Assembly: GCA_003451975.1 (NCBI GenBank)
Contig: DMIX01000082.1
Span: 1 to 5,313 of the forward strand
Direction of reading: 5' to 3'
Length of the DNA stretch: 5,313 nucleotides
Source: Propionibacteriaceae bacterium
Lineage (GTDB): Bacteria > Actinomycetota > Actinomycetes > Propionibacteriales > Propionibacteriaceae
The notes under the pieces were generated by a model, which saw nothing but the letters and a program-made list of their open reading frames with translations, searched no databases and was not told the DNA's origin. Below, piece by piece: positions 1-5,313 of this stretch. The position numbers were made by a program, and so were the translations under genes. Positions within the stretch are counted from its first letter, which is position 1; each line of letters opens with the position of its first letter.

Positions 1-704
1 CGCAGCAACGCGTCGACAATGAGATCTCTACCAGCACCGATCACACCGCGCACGGCTTCACGACGGTCAACCTCAGCGGGGTGAAGGTCACCCGGCTGTA
101 TTGGAATCCGGCCAGCAAGCGCCGGGGCGACAAGCGGCTTCGGCTGGGCGTGGCCAACGCGCTGCAGACTGATCGCAGTCTGGACTCCATCGTTCCCCTC
201 GGCGTCCCAGAACGCATTTCGGCCTTCGCCGTCGGCGGCCGCGCCAAACTGCCCAAGATCAAGGGCAAACGCGTGCTACTGACGCTGGGCTGGCAGGCTG
301 ACGAAGCCGGTCAGCATGATGTGGCTCAGCTGCTGCGCGACCGCATCGAGAGCTTGGATTCGGTCAGCGTCCGGCTCACCACCAGCCGCGATGCCGATCT
401 GCTGTTGACGGTGAGCCCGGCCTGGGTCGACAACGCCACAGGCTGGCTTCAGCTCTATGTGGAGGCGCCGCTGTCAGGCAGCCAGAAGAAGCTTGCCGCT
501 TGGGATGCCGCCTCGCGGCTGTCCATCGGATCGGCCCGCAATCAGGCCGTCGCAGCCATCCAAACCCAGGCTGCCGTCGACGACACCGTGCTGCCGGTCA
601 GTCAAACCGATCAGTCCCTGCTGTTGGGCCCGGGGGCGGCGATGGCCGATGGCAACTTCGGCTCCGGACAACAACTAGGACTGTGGGGATTCCACCGTGA
701 CTGA
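1..704 (+). CDS. C-terminal part of a probable ABC transporter substrate-binding protein (SBP family 5-like), 5' end outside window
   Basis: The frame is open from the first full codon at position 3 to the TGA at 702-704, giving 233 visible residues. The GTG at 81 has no ribosome binding site and the reading frame runs through it, so the gene starts upstream of the window. The text resembles the C-terminal lobe of extracytoplasmic oligopeptide-type binding proteins: a segment of the 'xLYWNP...DKRLRLGVANAL' kind (about residues 31-53), similar to the family's 'afN...d.rvR.Al..a', and near the end DDTVLP (193-198) followed by a Gln, similar to the family's 'aD.tvLPLyq'. Between them lie alternating beta and helix stretches with no membrane segment. 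If correct, the protein binds a peptide or other solute outside the membrane for an ABC importer, but no permease or ATPase gene is visible. The signal peptide and lipobox, which would be decisive, lie outside the window. The coding call is secure; the family call is an inference from weak motifs. Confidence 0.6.
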   Translation, partial: QQRVDNEISTSTDHTAHGFTTVNLSGVKVTRLYWNPASKRRGDKRLRLGVANALQTDRSLDSIVPLGVPERISAFAVGGRAKLPKIKGKRVLLTLGWQADEAGQHDVAQLLRDRIESLDSVSVRLTTSRDADLLLTVSPAWVDNATGWLQLYVEAPLSGSQKKLAAWDAASRLSIGSARNQAVAAIQTQAAVDDTVLPVSQTDQSLLLGPGAAMADGNFGSGQQLGLWGFHRD

Positions 705-1605
705 TGACCTCACCGGGGTAGGCACCGGGCCGTTCCGCGATGGTGAACGCATCACCCTCAGCGATGCCAAGGGACGGCGGCACTCGGTGGTCCTCGCCGC
801 AGGCGGGCGGTTCCACACCACTAAGGGCGCCATCGAGTTCGACGAACTCATCGACCAGCCCGAGGGCAGCGTGGTGCGTTCGGTGGGGGGCGCGTCGTAT
901 CTGGCCTTTCGTCCCTTGATGGAGGAGTTCAGCGTGACTATGCCGCGAGGTGCGGCAGTGATCTACCCCAAGGACGCAGCGCAGATCCTGGTGCAGACCG
1001 ACATCTTTCCCGGGGCCCGCGTGCTGGAGGCCGGGGCTGGCTCGGGGGCGTTGAGTATGTTCCTCTTGCGCGCCATCGGACCGACCGGACGGCTGTACTC
1101 CTACGAGCGCCGGGCCGATTTCGCCCAGGTCGCCCAACGCAATGTGGAGGCCTTCTTCGGCGCGCCGCATCCGGCGTGGACCCTGCGTGTCGGTGATCTG
1201 GTCACCGAGTTGGGCCCGGAGCCGGTCGACCGAGTCGTCTTAGATATGTTGGCGCCTTGGGACTGCATCGAGGCCGTCGCCGGGGTGCTGCAGCCCGGCG
1301 GTCTGCTGTGTTGCTATGTGGCGACCACCACCCAGCTGGGACGCACCATGGACACGCTGCGGGTCCATGGTGGGTTCACCGAACCGGCCGGGCGGGAGTA
1401 TCAGGTTCGCGACTGGCACGCCGAAGGTTTGGCGATCCGGCCCGGACACGGCACCAGCGGCCACACCGGCTTTTTGATCTTCACTCGCCGCCTGGCTCCG
1501 GGTGTGACAGCGCCCGCGCGCAAGCGCCGTCCTGCTCCGGGCGCGTATGGACCGGACTACACCGGGCCGCGTCCGGCCGGGGTGGAGAGCGACCCGGCTA
1601 ACTGA
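697..1605 (+). CDS. trmI: tRNA (adenine(58)-N1)-methyltransferase TrmI
   Basis: SAM-dependent enzyme that methylates N1 of adenine 58 in the T-loop of tRNAs, in the cytoplasm, normally as a homotetramer. The 302-residue protein has the family layout: a small N-terminal beta domain (about 1-75), then a class I methyltransferase fold. Visible motifs are YPKDAAQI (90-97), the SAM-binding VLEAGAGSGAL (109-119), acidic E137 in SYERR at the end of the second strand (SAM ribose), and LDMLAPW (182-188), whose D183 matches the family's catalytic Asp. The GHT-FL...TRRLAPG segment near residue 250-270 is also typical. Many segments match Mycobacterium tuberculosis Rv2118c as I recall it. A basic, proline-rich tail of about 30 residues follows the fold. 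The GTG start at 697 lies inside the end of the upstream gene (8-nt overlap), with only a weak GGGGA at 685-689 in front, so translational coupling is likely. A rare TTA leucine codon sits at 1240-1242. Confidence 0.95.
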   Translation: MTDDLTGVGTGPFRDGERITLSDAKGRRHSVVLAAGGRFHTTKGAIEFDELIDQPEGSVVRSVGGASYLAFRPLMEEFSVTMPRGAAVIYPKDAAQILVQTDIFPGARVLEAGAGSGALSMFLLRAIGPTGRLYSYERRADFAQVAQRNVEAFFGAPHPAWTLRVGDLVTELGPEPVDRVVLDMLAPWDCIEAVAGVLQPGGLLCCYVATTTQLGRTMDTLRVHGGFTEPAGREYQVRDWHAEGLAIRPGHGTSGHTGFLIFTRRLAPGVTAPARKRRPAPGAYGPDYTGPRPAGVESDPAN

Positions 1606-1628
1606 CTCCCACCTGGTGTCGGTAGGCT
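1602..1628 (+). promoter_or_regulatory. Candidate promoter for tyrA-cmk-der
   Basis: TAGGCT at 1623-1628 fits the TAnnnT form of actinobacterial housekeeping -10 boxes. CTGACT at 1602-1607, overlapping the trmI stop codon, matches four of six bases of TTGACA with a 15-nt spacer, which is short. The predicted start of transcription is near 1635, giving a leader of about 25 nt that contains the ribosome binding site at 1643-1648. This is the only intergenic space in front of the tyrA-cmk-der run, so a promoter here is plausible, but both boxes are imperfect and read-through from trmI is equally possible. Confidence 0.35.
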
Positions 1629-1637
1629 GACCCAGGT
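1611..1637 (+). repeat. Imperfect inverted repeat (hairpin or operator-like dyad) between trmI and tyrA
   Basis: ACCTGG (1611-1616) pairs with CCAGGT (1632-1637), and inside it GTC (1618-1620) pairs with GAC (1629-1631), leaving one bulged T at 1617 and an 8-base loop (1621-1628). This gives nine Watson-Crick pairs, and the loop ends G1621/T1628 could add one G-U pair in RNA. No T-run follows the 3' arm, so it is not a canonical intrinsic terminator. The candidate -10 box of tyrA lies in the loop, so the dyad could be an operator. In a transcript reading through from trmI it could be a pausing or processing hairpin. Function is not established by sequence alone. Confidence 0.5.
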
Positions 1638-1642
1638 TGAGC

Positions 1643-1648
1643 AAGGAG
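1643..1648 (+). promoter_or_regulatory. Ribosome binding site supporting the GTG start of tyrA
   Basis: AAGGAG lies 11 nt before the GTG at 1660. The spacing is slightly long, but no other in-frame start nearby has a comparable site. The next in-frame candidates, TTG at 1675 and GTG at 1684, would cut into the first strand of the nucleotide-binding fold. Confidence 0.65.
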
Positions 1649-1659
1649 TAGCGAACGAC

Positions 1660-2748
1660 GTGGACGTTGCAGAGTTGTCACCGGTGCTGGTGATCGGCAC
1701 TGGTTTGGTTGGAGCATCGGTGGGCCAGGCGCTTACCCGTGCCGGGTTGCAGGTGCACCTGCAGGACCGGGTTTCCAGCCACGCTCAGGTCGCTGCCTCC
1801 CGCGGGGCGGGCACGATCGAGCCTGCCGATCCCGCGGCGGTGAACCTGGTCGTGGTGGCGGTGCCGCCCCAGGCATTGGCTGCCACCATCGCGAAGGCCT
1901 TGGACGACTATCCGCAAGCCACCGTGACCGACGTCGGATCGGTGAAGGGTGCCGTTGTTGCCGATCTGCGGGCCACGGGCAAGGACCTGTCACGCTACGT
2001 CGGTTCGCATCCGATGGCCGGTTCGCAACGGGTGGGTCCGATGACCGCCAGTGCTGAGTTGTTCGTCGATCGCACCTGGGTGGTGACTCCTCACGACACC
2101 GCCGCGGCCCACGCTGTGCTGGCTGTCAGCAAGGTCGCCGAGTTGTGCGGGGCACGGCGGGTGAGCATGGGTGCTGCCCATCACGATGAGGCGGTGGCAC
2201 AGGTTTCGCACCTGCCTCATCTGGTCTCGGTCCTGGTCGCCGAGCGGCTGACCGACGTTCCCGCTGAGCACCTGCGCCTGGCCGGCCAGGGGTTACGCGA
2301 TGTGACGCGCATCGCCGGCTCGGATCCGAAGCTGTGGCAGCAGATCATCGGCGCCAATGCGGCTGCGGTTCGCCATGAGTTGGAGCAGCTGCGGGCCAAT
2401 CTGGACCAGTTGATTGCGGCATTCGACACTGATACCGAATCCGGGCTGGATTCGATCTTGCGCCGCGGCCAGGACGGCACTCGGGCACTGCCGGGAAAGC
2501 ACGGTTTGAATCCGGTTGACTACGCCCAGGTCGTGGTGGAGATCCCGGATGCACCTGGCGCCTTGAGTCGGCTGTTCGTCGACATCGAAGCCGCCGGGGT
2601 CAACGTGGAGGATGTGCGCATCGACCACGACCGGGAATTGCAGCGCGGCTGGTTGTCGCTGCAGGTGATTCCGGATCGTGCCGCCGAGTTGGCGCAGGCG
2701 CTGACCACTGCCGGCTGGACTGTGCCCGACCACGATCTACAACTATGA
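1660..2748 (+). CDS. tyrA: Prephenate dehydrogenase with C-terminal ACT domain (tyrosine biosynthesis)
   Basis: Oxidatively decarboxylates prephenate to 4-hydroxyphenylpyruvate, the committed step to tyrosine, in the cytoplasm. The 362-residue protein starts with a Rossmann fold: IGTGLVGASVG with the GxGxxG at 13-18, and Asp36 at the end of the second strand, which favours NAD+ over NADP+ (inference). Further family motifs are DVGSVKG (91-97, Ser94), GSHPMAG (115-121, His117 in the position of the catalytic His) and GLRDVTRIAGSDP (211-223), whose Arg217 probably binds the substrate carboxylate. A helical dimerisation region follows. From about Tyr288 to the end lies an ACT domain (VEIPDAPGALSRLF...AGVNVEDVRI), the usual site for feedback inhibition by tyrosine. 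There is no chorismate mutase domain. Length fits actinobacterial and Bacillus-type monofunctional TyrA. The stop at 2746-2748 lies 14 nt before the preferred cmk start, indicating one operon. An arogenate dehydrogenase activity cannot be excluded from sequence. Confidence 0.95.
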   Translation: MDVAELSPVLVIGTGLVGASVGQALTRAGLQVHLQDRVSSHAQVAASRGAGTIEPADPAAVNLVVVAVPPQALAATIAKALDDYPQATVTDVGSVKGAVVADLRATGKDLSRYVGSHPMAGSQRVGPMTASAELFVDRTWVVTPHDTAAAHAVLAVSKVAELCGARRVSMGAAHHDEAVAQVSHLPHLVSVLVAERLTDVPAEHLRLAGQGLRDVTRIAGSDPKLWQQIIGANAAAVRHELEQLRANLDQLIAAFDTDTESGLDSILRRGQDGTRALPGKHGLNPVDYAQVVVEIPDAPGALSRLFVDIEAAGVNVEDVRIDHDRELQRGWLSLQVIPDRAAELAQALTTAGWTVPDHDLQL

Positions 2749-2752
2749 GGAG
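2747..2752 (+). promoter_or_regulatory. Ribosome binding site that decides the cmk start
   Basis: GAGGAG overlaps the tyrA stop codon and stands 10 nt before the ATG at 2763. The alternative in-frame ATG at 2745, which would form an ATGA overlap with tyrA, has no purine-rich site in front of it and its first codons are made of this binding site. The start at 2763 is therefore preferred. Confidence 0.75.
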
Positions 2753-2762
2753 AAGCCCCACC

Positions 2763-3440
2763 ATGACTGCTGACCGATTGGTGATCGCCATCGATGGAGC
2801 GAGTGGGTCTGGAAAGTCCACCACGTCGAAGGGCGTAGCCAAAGCATTGGGCCTGGCCTACCTCGATACCGGGGCGATGTATCGCGCCGTGGCCTGTGCC
2901 TATCTGGACGCCGGGGTCGACCCATCCGATACCGAGGGCGTGATCGCGGCAACCGTGGGCGCCGACCTTCAGATCAGCACCGATCCCCAGGTCGAGCAGA
3001 TCTTGGTGAACGGCATCGATGTGACCCAGCGGATACGCGAGCCGGAGATCTCGGCCAAGGTCAGCGCAGTCTCCACGATTCCGGAGTGCCGGGCAGATCT
3101 GGTCGCGCGGCAGCGTGCCATCATCGAGGCTGCTGAGAACGGCATCATCGCTGAAGGGCGCGACATCACCACGGTGGTCGCCCCGGATGCTGAGGTGCGG
3201 CTGCTGCTCAGCGCCGATCCCGAGGTACGGCTGGCTCGCCGCAACCGCGACCTGGGTGGCCAGGTGGATGCCGCAGCATTGGCTGATCAGGTGTTGCGTC
3301 GCGATCGCGATGATTCGAAGCTGGTGAACTTCACCACGGCTGCCGATGGGGTTGTGGGGCTGGACTGCACCAATCTGACCTTGGACGAGACCATCCAGGC
3401 AGTGCTGGATCTCGTCGCTGATGTGCGGAGGCAGTCATGA
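2763..3440 (+). CDS. cmk: Cytidylate kinase (CMP/dCMP kinase)
   Basis: Transfers phosphate from ATP to CMP or dCMP, feeding CTP and dCTP pools in the cytoplasm. From the ATG at 2763 it has 225 residues, close to the family's usual 220-230. Motifs: P-loop GASGSGKS (12-19), the CMP-binding DTGAMYRAV starting at Asp35 with Arg41, [10 protein letters not shown] (130-139) with Arg133 and Asp134, then [14 protein letters not shown] leading into the lid. The C-terminal substrate segment reads RRDRDDSK (179-186). By alignment with the E. coli enzyme as I recall it (Arg181, Asp185, Arg188), R179 and D183 are kept but the last Arg is Lys186, and the usual 'SPL' that follows is replaced by Asn-Phe. The gene sits between tyrA (14-nt gap) and der (4-nt ATGA overlap), so the three are probably co-transcribed and the last two translationally coupled. 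Starting at 2745 instead would add six residues (MRRSPT) without a supporting ribosome site. Confidence 0.95.
   Translation: MTADRLVIAIDGASGSGKSTTSKGVAKALGLAYLDTGAMYRAVACAYLDAGVDPSDTEGVIAATVGADLQISTDPQVEQILVNGIDVTQRIREPEISAKVSAVSTIPECRADLVARQRAIIEAAENGIIAEGRDITTVVAPDAEVRLLLSADPEVRLARRNRDLGGQVDAAALADQVLRRDRDDSKLVNFTTAADGVVGLDCTNLTLDETIQAVLDLVADVRRQS
3427..3431 (+). promoter_or_regulatory. Ribosome binding site for der inside the cmk end
   Basis: GGAGG lies 5 nt before the ATG at 3437, within the last codons of cmk. Together with the ATGA stop/start overlap it supports both the der start and coupled translation. Confidence 0.75.
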
Positions 3441-4780
3441 ATCCTGACGAAGAGTCCACGGCGTTGCGTCCGGTTGTCGCGGTGGTGGGCCGACCCAATG
3501 TCGGCAAGTCGATGCTGGTCAACCGCATCATCGGGCGGCGCGAGGCGGTGGTGCAGGATCTTCCCGGCGTCACCCGGGATCGGGTCAGCTACGACGCCGA
3601 GTGGGCCGGCCGTGATTTTGTGATCGTCGATACCGGTGGTTGGGCGCCTGACGCGAAAGGCATGGCCGCTCAGATCGCCGCTCAGGCGGAGTTGGCGATC
3701 GGCGCCGCTGACGCGGTGCTGTTCGTGGTGGACGCCACGGTGGGCACCCAGGATGTTGACGAGGCGGTGGTTCGGGTACTGCGGCGCAGCCGCAAGCCGG
3801 TGCTGCTGGTGGCCAACAAGGTCGACGATGCCCGTACCGAGGCTGATGCCGCCGGCATGTGGAACTTGGGGCTGGGGGAGCCGCATGCGGTTTCTGCGCT
3901 ACACGGACGCGGCACCGGCGATCTTCTGGATGCGCTGCTCGACGTGTTGCCCGACACCGGCGCGGTTGCCGAGGCCACTATCGGTGGTCCGCGCCGGGTG
4001 GCTATCGTGGGCCGACCGAATGTGGGCAAGTCGTCGCTGCTGAACAAGGTGGCCAAAGCCGAGCGGGCCGTGGTCGACAATGCCGCCGGTACCACGGTGG
4101 ATCCGGTTGACGAGTTGGTCGTCGTCGGCGGCATCACCTATCAGTTCATCGATACCGCCGGCCTGCGACGTCGCGTCAAAGAGGCCAGCGGGCATGAGTA
4201 TTACGCCTCGTTGCGCACCCAGGGTGCGATCGAACGCGCCGAGGTGTGTGTGGTGGTGCTGGATTCCTCGGAGACCATTTCGGATCAGGATCTGCGCATT
4301 CTGAGCATGGTCGAGGATGCCGGCAAGGCGTTGGTGATCGCCTACAACAAGTGGGATCTCACCGATGAGGAGCGCCGCCGCTATCTGGAGCGCGAGATCG
4401 AGCAGGACATTCAGGCCTTCGCCTGGGCCCCGAGTGTGAATATCTCCGCGCTGACCGGACGGGGCGTGGATCGGCTCTCGAAGGCGATTGAGGAAGCCTT
4501 GGAGGGATGGGAGACGCGCGTCTCCACCGGCAAGCTCAACGCCTTCTTGGGACGCCTCGCAGCCGCCCATCCGCATCCGGTGCGCGGTGGCAAGCAGCCC
4601 CGCATTCTGTTCGGAACCCAGGCCCACAACTGTCCGCCGACCTTCGCCCTGTTCACCTCTGGGGACTTCGATGCGCCCTATGTGCGGTTCGTGGAACGAC
4701 GGCTGCGCGAGGATTTCGGTTTCCGGGGTTCCCCGGTGCATGTCGAGGTGCGGGCCAGGGAGAAGCGCAAGAAGCGCTGA
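3437..4780 (+). CDS. der: Ribosome-assembly GTPase Der (EngA), two GTPase domains plus KH-like domain
   Basis: Essential GTPase that binds the 50S subunit and helps its late maturation. The 447-residue protein has the diagnostic tandem layout. Domain 1: GRPNVGKS (18-25), switch Thr46 in PGVTRD, DTGGW (65-69), NKVD (127-130), SALHGRG (153-159). Domain 2: GRPNVGKS (192-199), AGTTVDPVD (217-225), DTAG (239-242), NKWD (304-307), SALTGRG (337-343). A KH-like domain follows (about 355-440) and the protein ends in a basic REKRKKR tail. Length is near the Bacillus form and shorter than the 490-residue E. coli one. The two P-loop coding segments (3485-3511 and 4007-4033) differ at only two of 27 bases, as expected for a conserved internal duplication. 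An oddity is Met26 directly after the first P-loop, where Thr or Ser is usual; domain 2 has Ser200. The ATG overlaps the cmk stop and has a GGAGG site. The stop is one base from the end of the converging gene. Confidence 0.97.
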   Translation: MNPDEESTALRPVVAVVGRPNVGKSMLVNRIIGRREAVVQDLPGVTRDRVSYDAEWAGRDFVIVDTGGWAPDAKGMAAQIAAQAELAIGAADAVLFVVDATVGTQDVDEAVVRVLRRSRKPVLLVANKVDDARTEADAAGMWNLGLGEPHAVSALHGRGTGDLLDALLDVLPDTGAVAEATIGGPRRVAIVGRPNVGKSSLLNKVAKAERAVVDNAAGTTVDPVDELVVVGGITYQFIDTAGLRRRVKEASGHEYYASLRTQGAIERAEVCVVVLDSSETISDQDLRILSMVEDAGKALVIAYNKWDLTDEERRRYLEREIEQDIQAFAWAPSVNISALTGRGVDRLSKAIEEALEGWETRVSTGKLNAFLGRLAAAHPHPVRGGKQPRILFGTQAHNCPPTFALFTSGDFDAPYVRFVERRLREDFGFRGSPVHVEVRAREKRKKR

Positions 4781-4781
4781 G

Positions 4782-5255
4782 TCAAACGGTGCGTGGCACG
4801 GCGCCGGTGAGTTTCAAGATCGCGCACATCACCTTGTGACCACCGTCGGAGGCGGGCCCGAACATCAGCGGACAGCCGCCGTCGATGACGGTCAGGCCGT
4901 GTTCACGGCCGTAGGCAACCGCTTCGGCGTCGACGCTGCCCTTGTCGATGGAGCGATGCATCCACACCTGCGGAATGCCCAGCTCGACGGCCTCGGTCAT
5001 GGTGCCCATCGCGTGGACGGGGCTGGTGGCGATGACCACGGCCTCGACGCCGCCGGGAACGGCGGACAGGTTGGGATAGGCCCGGTGTTCACTGATGTGG
5101 TCGGTGTTGGGGTTGATGGCGAACACCTCATAGCCGCGATCGACGAGCCGGTCGAAGACGGCATTTCCGCCGTGGCTGCCGGCGTCGCGGGAGACCCCGG
5201 TGACGGCAATGCGTTTGTTACTGAGAAAGGACTCTGCTGCTTCGGCAATCTTCAT
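4782..5255 (-). CDS. CoA-binding domain protein (YccU-like Rossmann fold), function unknown
   Basis: A 157-residue cytoplasmic protein made of a single CoA-binding Rossmann domain related to succinyl-CoA synthetase alpha and E. coli YccU. Visible features are the first strand and loop IAVTGVSR (16-23), the GGNAVFDRLVDRGYEVFAINP segment (29-49) typical of this fold, a central VEAVVIATSP strand, a VWMHRSID segment where many relatives have WMQ-G, and a C-terminal GGCPLMFGP-SD-GHKVMC stretch (126-144) with Cys128, His140 and Cys144. There is no catalytic succinyl-CoA synthetase His motif and no ATP-grasp partner, so it is not a ligase subunit. CoA binding is inferred from the family, and no reaction can be assigned. 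The ATG at 5255 has a full AAGGAGG 4 nt before it, so the start is secure. The gene converges on der with a single base between the stop codons, so the two transcripts must overlap or end inside each other's genes. Confidence 0.88.
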   Translation of the reverse strand: MKIAEAAESFLSNKRIAVTGVSRDAGSHGGNAVFDRLVDRGYEVFAINPNTDHISEHRAYPNLSAVPGGVEAVVIATSPVHAMGTMTEAVELGIPQVWMHRSIDKGSVDAEAVAYGREHGLTVIDGGCPLMFGPASDGGHKVMCAILKLTGAVPRTV

Positions 5256-5259
5256 CGTT

Positions 5260-5266
5260 CCTCCTT
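5260..5266 (-). promoter_or_regulatory. Strong ribosome binding site of the CoA-binding protein gene
   Basis: On the minus strand this reads AAGGAGG, a full anti-16S match, 4 nt before the ATG. The spacing is short but workable, and the site fixes the start codon. Confidence 0.75.
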
Positions 5267-5313
5267 GCGGTTGTTTCTTTGGTCAGTGGGGCTGAGCGGG
5301 CGGTGGCGGCGGG
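5267..5313 (-). other. Leader of the CoA-binding gene, possibly with the tail of an upstream minus-strand gene
   Basis: No convincing -10/-35 pair is visible on the minus strand here. Two frames could be the end of a preceding gene: one reads PPPPPAQPH and stops at 5283-5285 (27-nt gap to the ribosome site and start), the other reads an Arg-rich end and stops at 5252-5254, forming an ATGA overlap with the start at 5255. The A-rich 5267-5282 part looks more like leader than coding, which favours the first. The visible length is too short to decide or to name a product. Confidence 0.25.

Noticed and set aside
81..83. GTG at 81 as a true start of the first gene.
   Set aside because: The frame is open upstream to the window edge, there is no ribosome site, and the protein looks like the C-terminal part of a larger one.
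598..1170. A 190-codon minus-strand frame across the end of the first gene and trmI.
   Set aside because: It is in register with trmI codons and ends up as a high-GC shadow; no ribosome site or family resemblance.
2745..2762. ATG at 2745 as the cmk start, overlapping the tyrA stop.
   Set aside because: No ribosome binding site precedes it, while GAGGAG is well placed for the ATG at 2763, and the six extra residues are not part of the conserved fold.
3287..3886. A 199-codon minus-strand frame across cmk and der.
   Set aside because: It covers two well-supported plus-strand genes with strong motifs and has none of its own.
3485..4033. Near-identical 27-base segments at 3485-3511 and 4007-4033 as a DNA repeat.
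   Set aside because: They encode the two P-loops of Der's duplicated GTPase domains, so protein conservation explains them.
3899..4741. A 280-codon open frame on the minus strand across der.
   Set aside because: It lies in codon register with der, so it stays open simply because der rarely uses TTA, CTA or TCA. Der is certain on the plus strand and the antisense protein has no recognisable motif.
4764..4778. Short hairpin AGCGC/GCGCT at the end of der as a possible terminator.
   Set aside because: Only five pairs, produced by the repeated Lys/Arg codons of the KRKKR tail, and no T-run follows on the plus strand.

Overview
The window is a GC-rich stretch with GTG and ATG starts, tight gene packing and short overlaps. 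Protein features point to Actinomycetota: the tRNA methyltransferase closely resembles mycobacterial TrmI as I recall it, the prephenate dehydrogenase carries a C-terminal ACT domain, and Der has the [11 protein letters not shown] form of its second switch. A more exact placement (for example Propionibacteriales or Micrococcales) is a guess that the sequence alone cannot settle.

Layout: (1) positions 1-704 hold the 3' end of a gene that starts outside the window, probably a family-5 type ABC transporter substrate-binding protein. (2) Its end overlaps by 8 nt with trmI (697-1605), the tRNA m1A58 methyltransferase. (3) A 54-nt gap (1606-1659) carries an imperfect hairpin or dyad, a candidate -10 box inside its loop, and a good ribosome binding site. 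(4) Then comes a tightly coupled three-gene run: tyrA (prephenate dehydrogenase, 1660-2748), cmk (cytidylate kinase, best start 2763) and der (two-domain ribosome-assembly GTPase, 3437-4780). The cmk/der junction is an ATGA overlap. (5) On the opposite strand, one base after the der stop, a small CoA-binding Rossmann protein gene (4782-5255) converges on the operon. Its upstream 58 bases hold a strong Shine-Dalgarno and perhaps the tail of another minus-strand gene.

The genes are mainly housekeeping: tRNA modification, tyrosine synthesis, CMP/dCMP phosphorylation for nucleotide pools, and 50S ribosome maturation. TyrA, Cmk and Der are linked by gene order, not by a shared pathway. I found no mobile element, CRISPR array, RNA gene or sign of an undescribed system. 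The points most worth a second look are the hairpin/promoter arrangement before tyrA, an Arg-to-Lys change in the CMP-binding segment of Cmk, the trmI-tyrA junction as a gene-order feature, and the one-base convergent junction after der.
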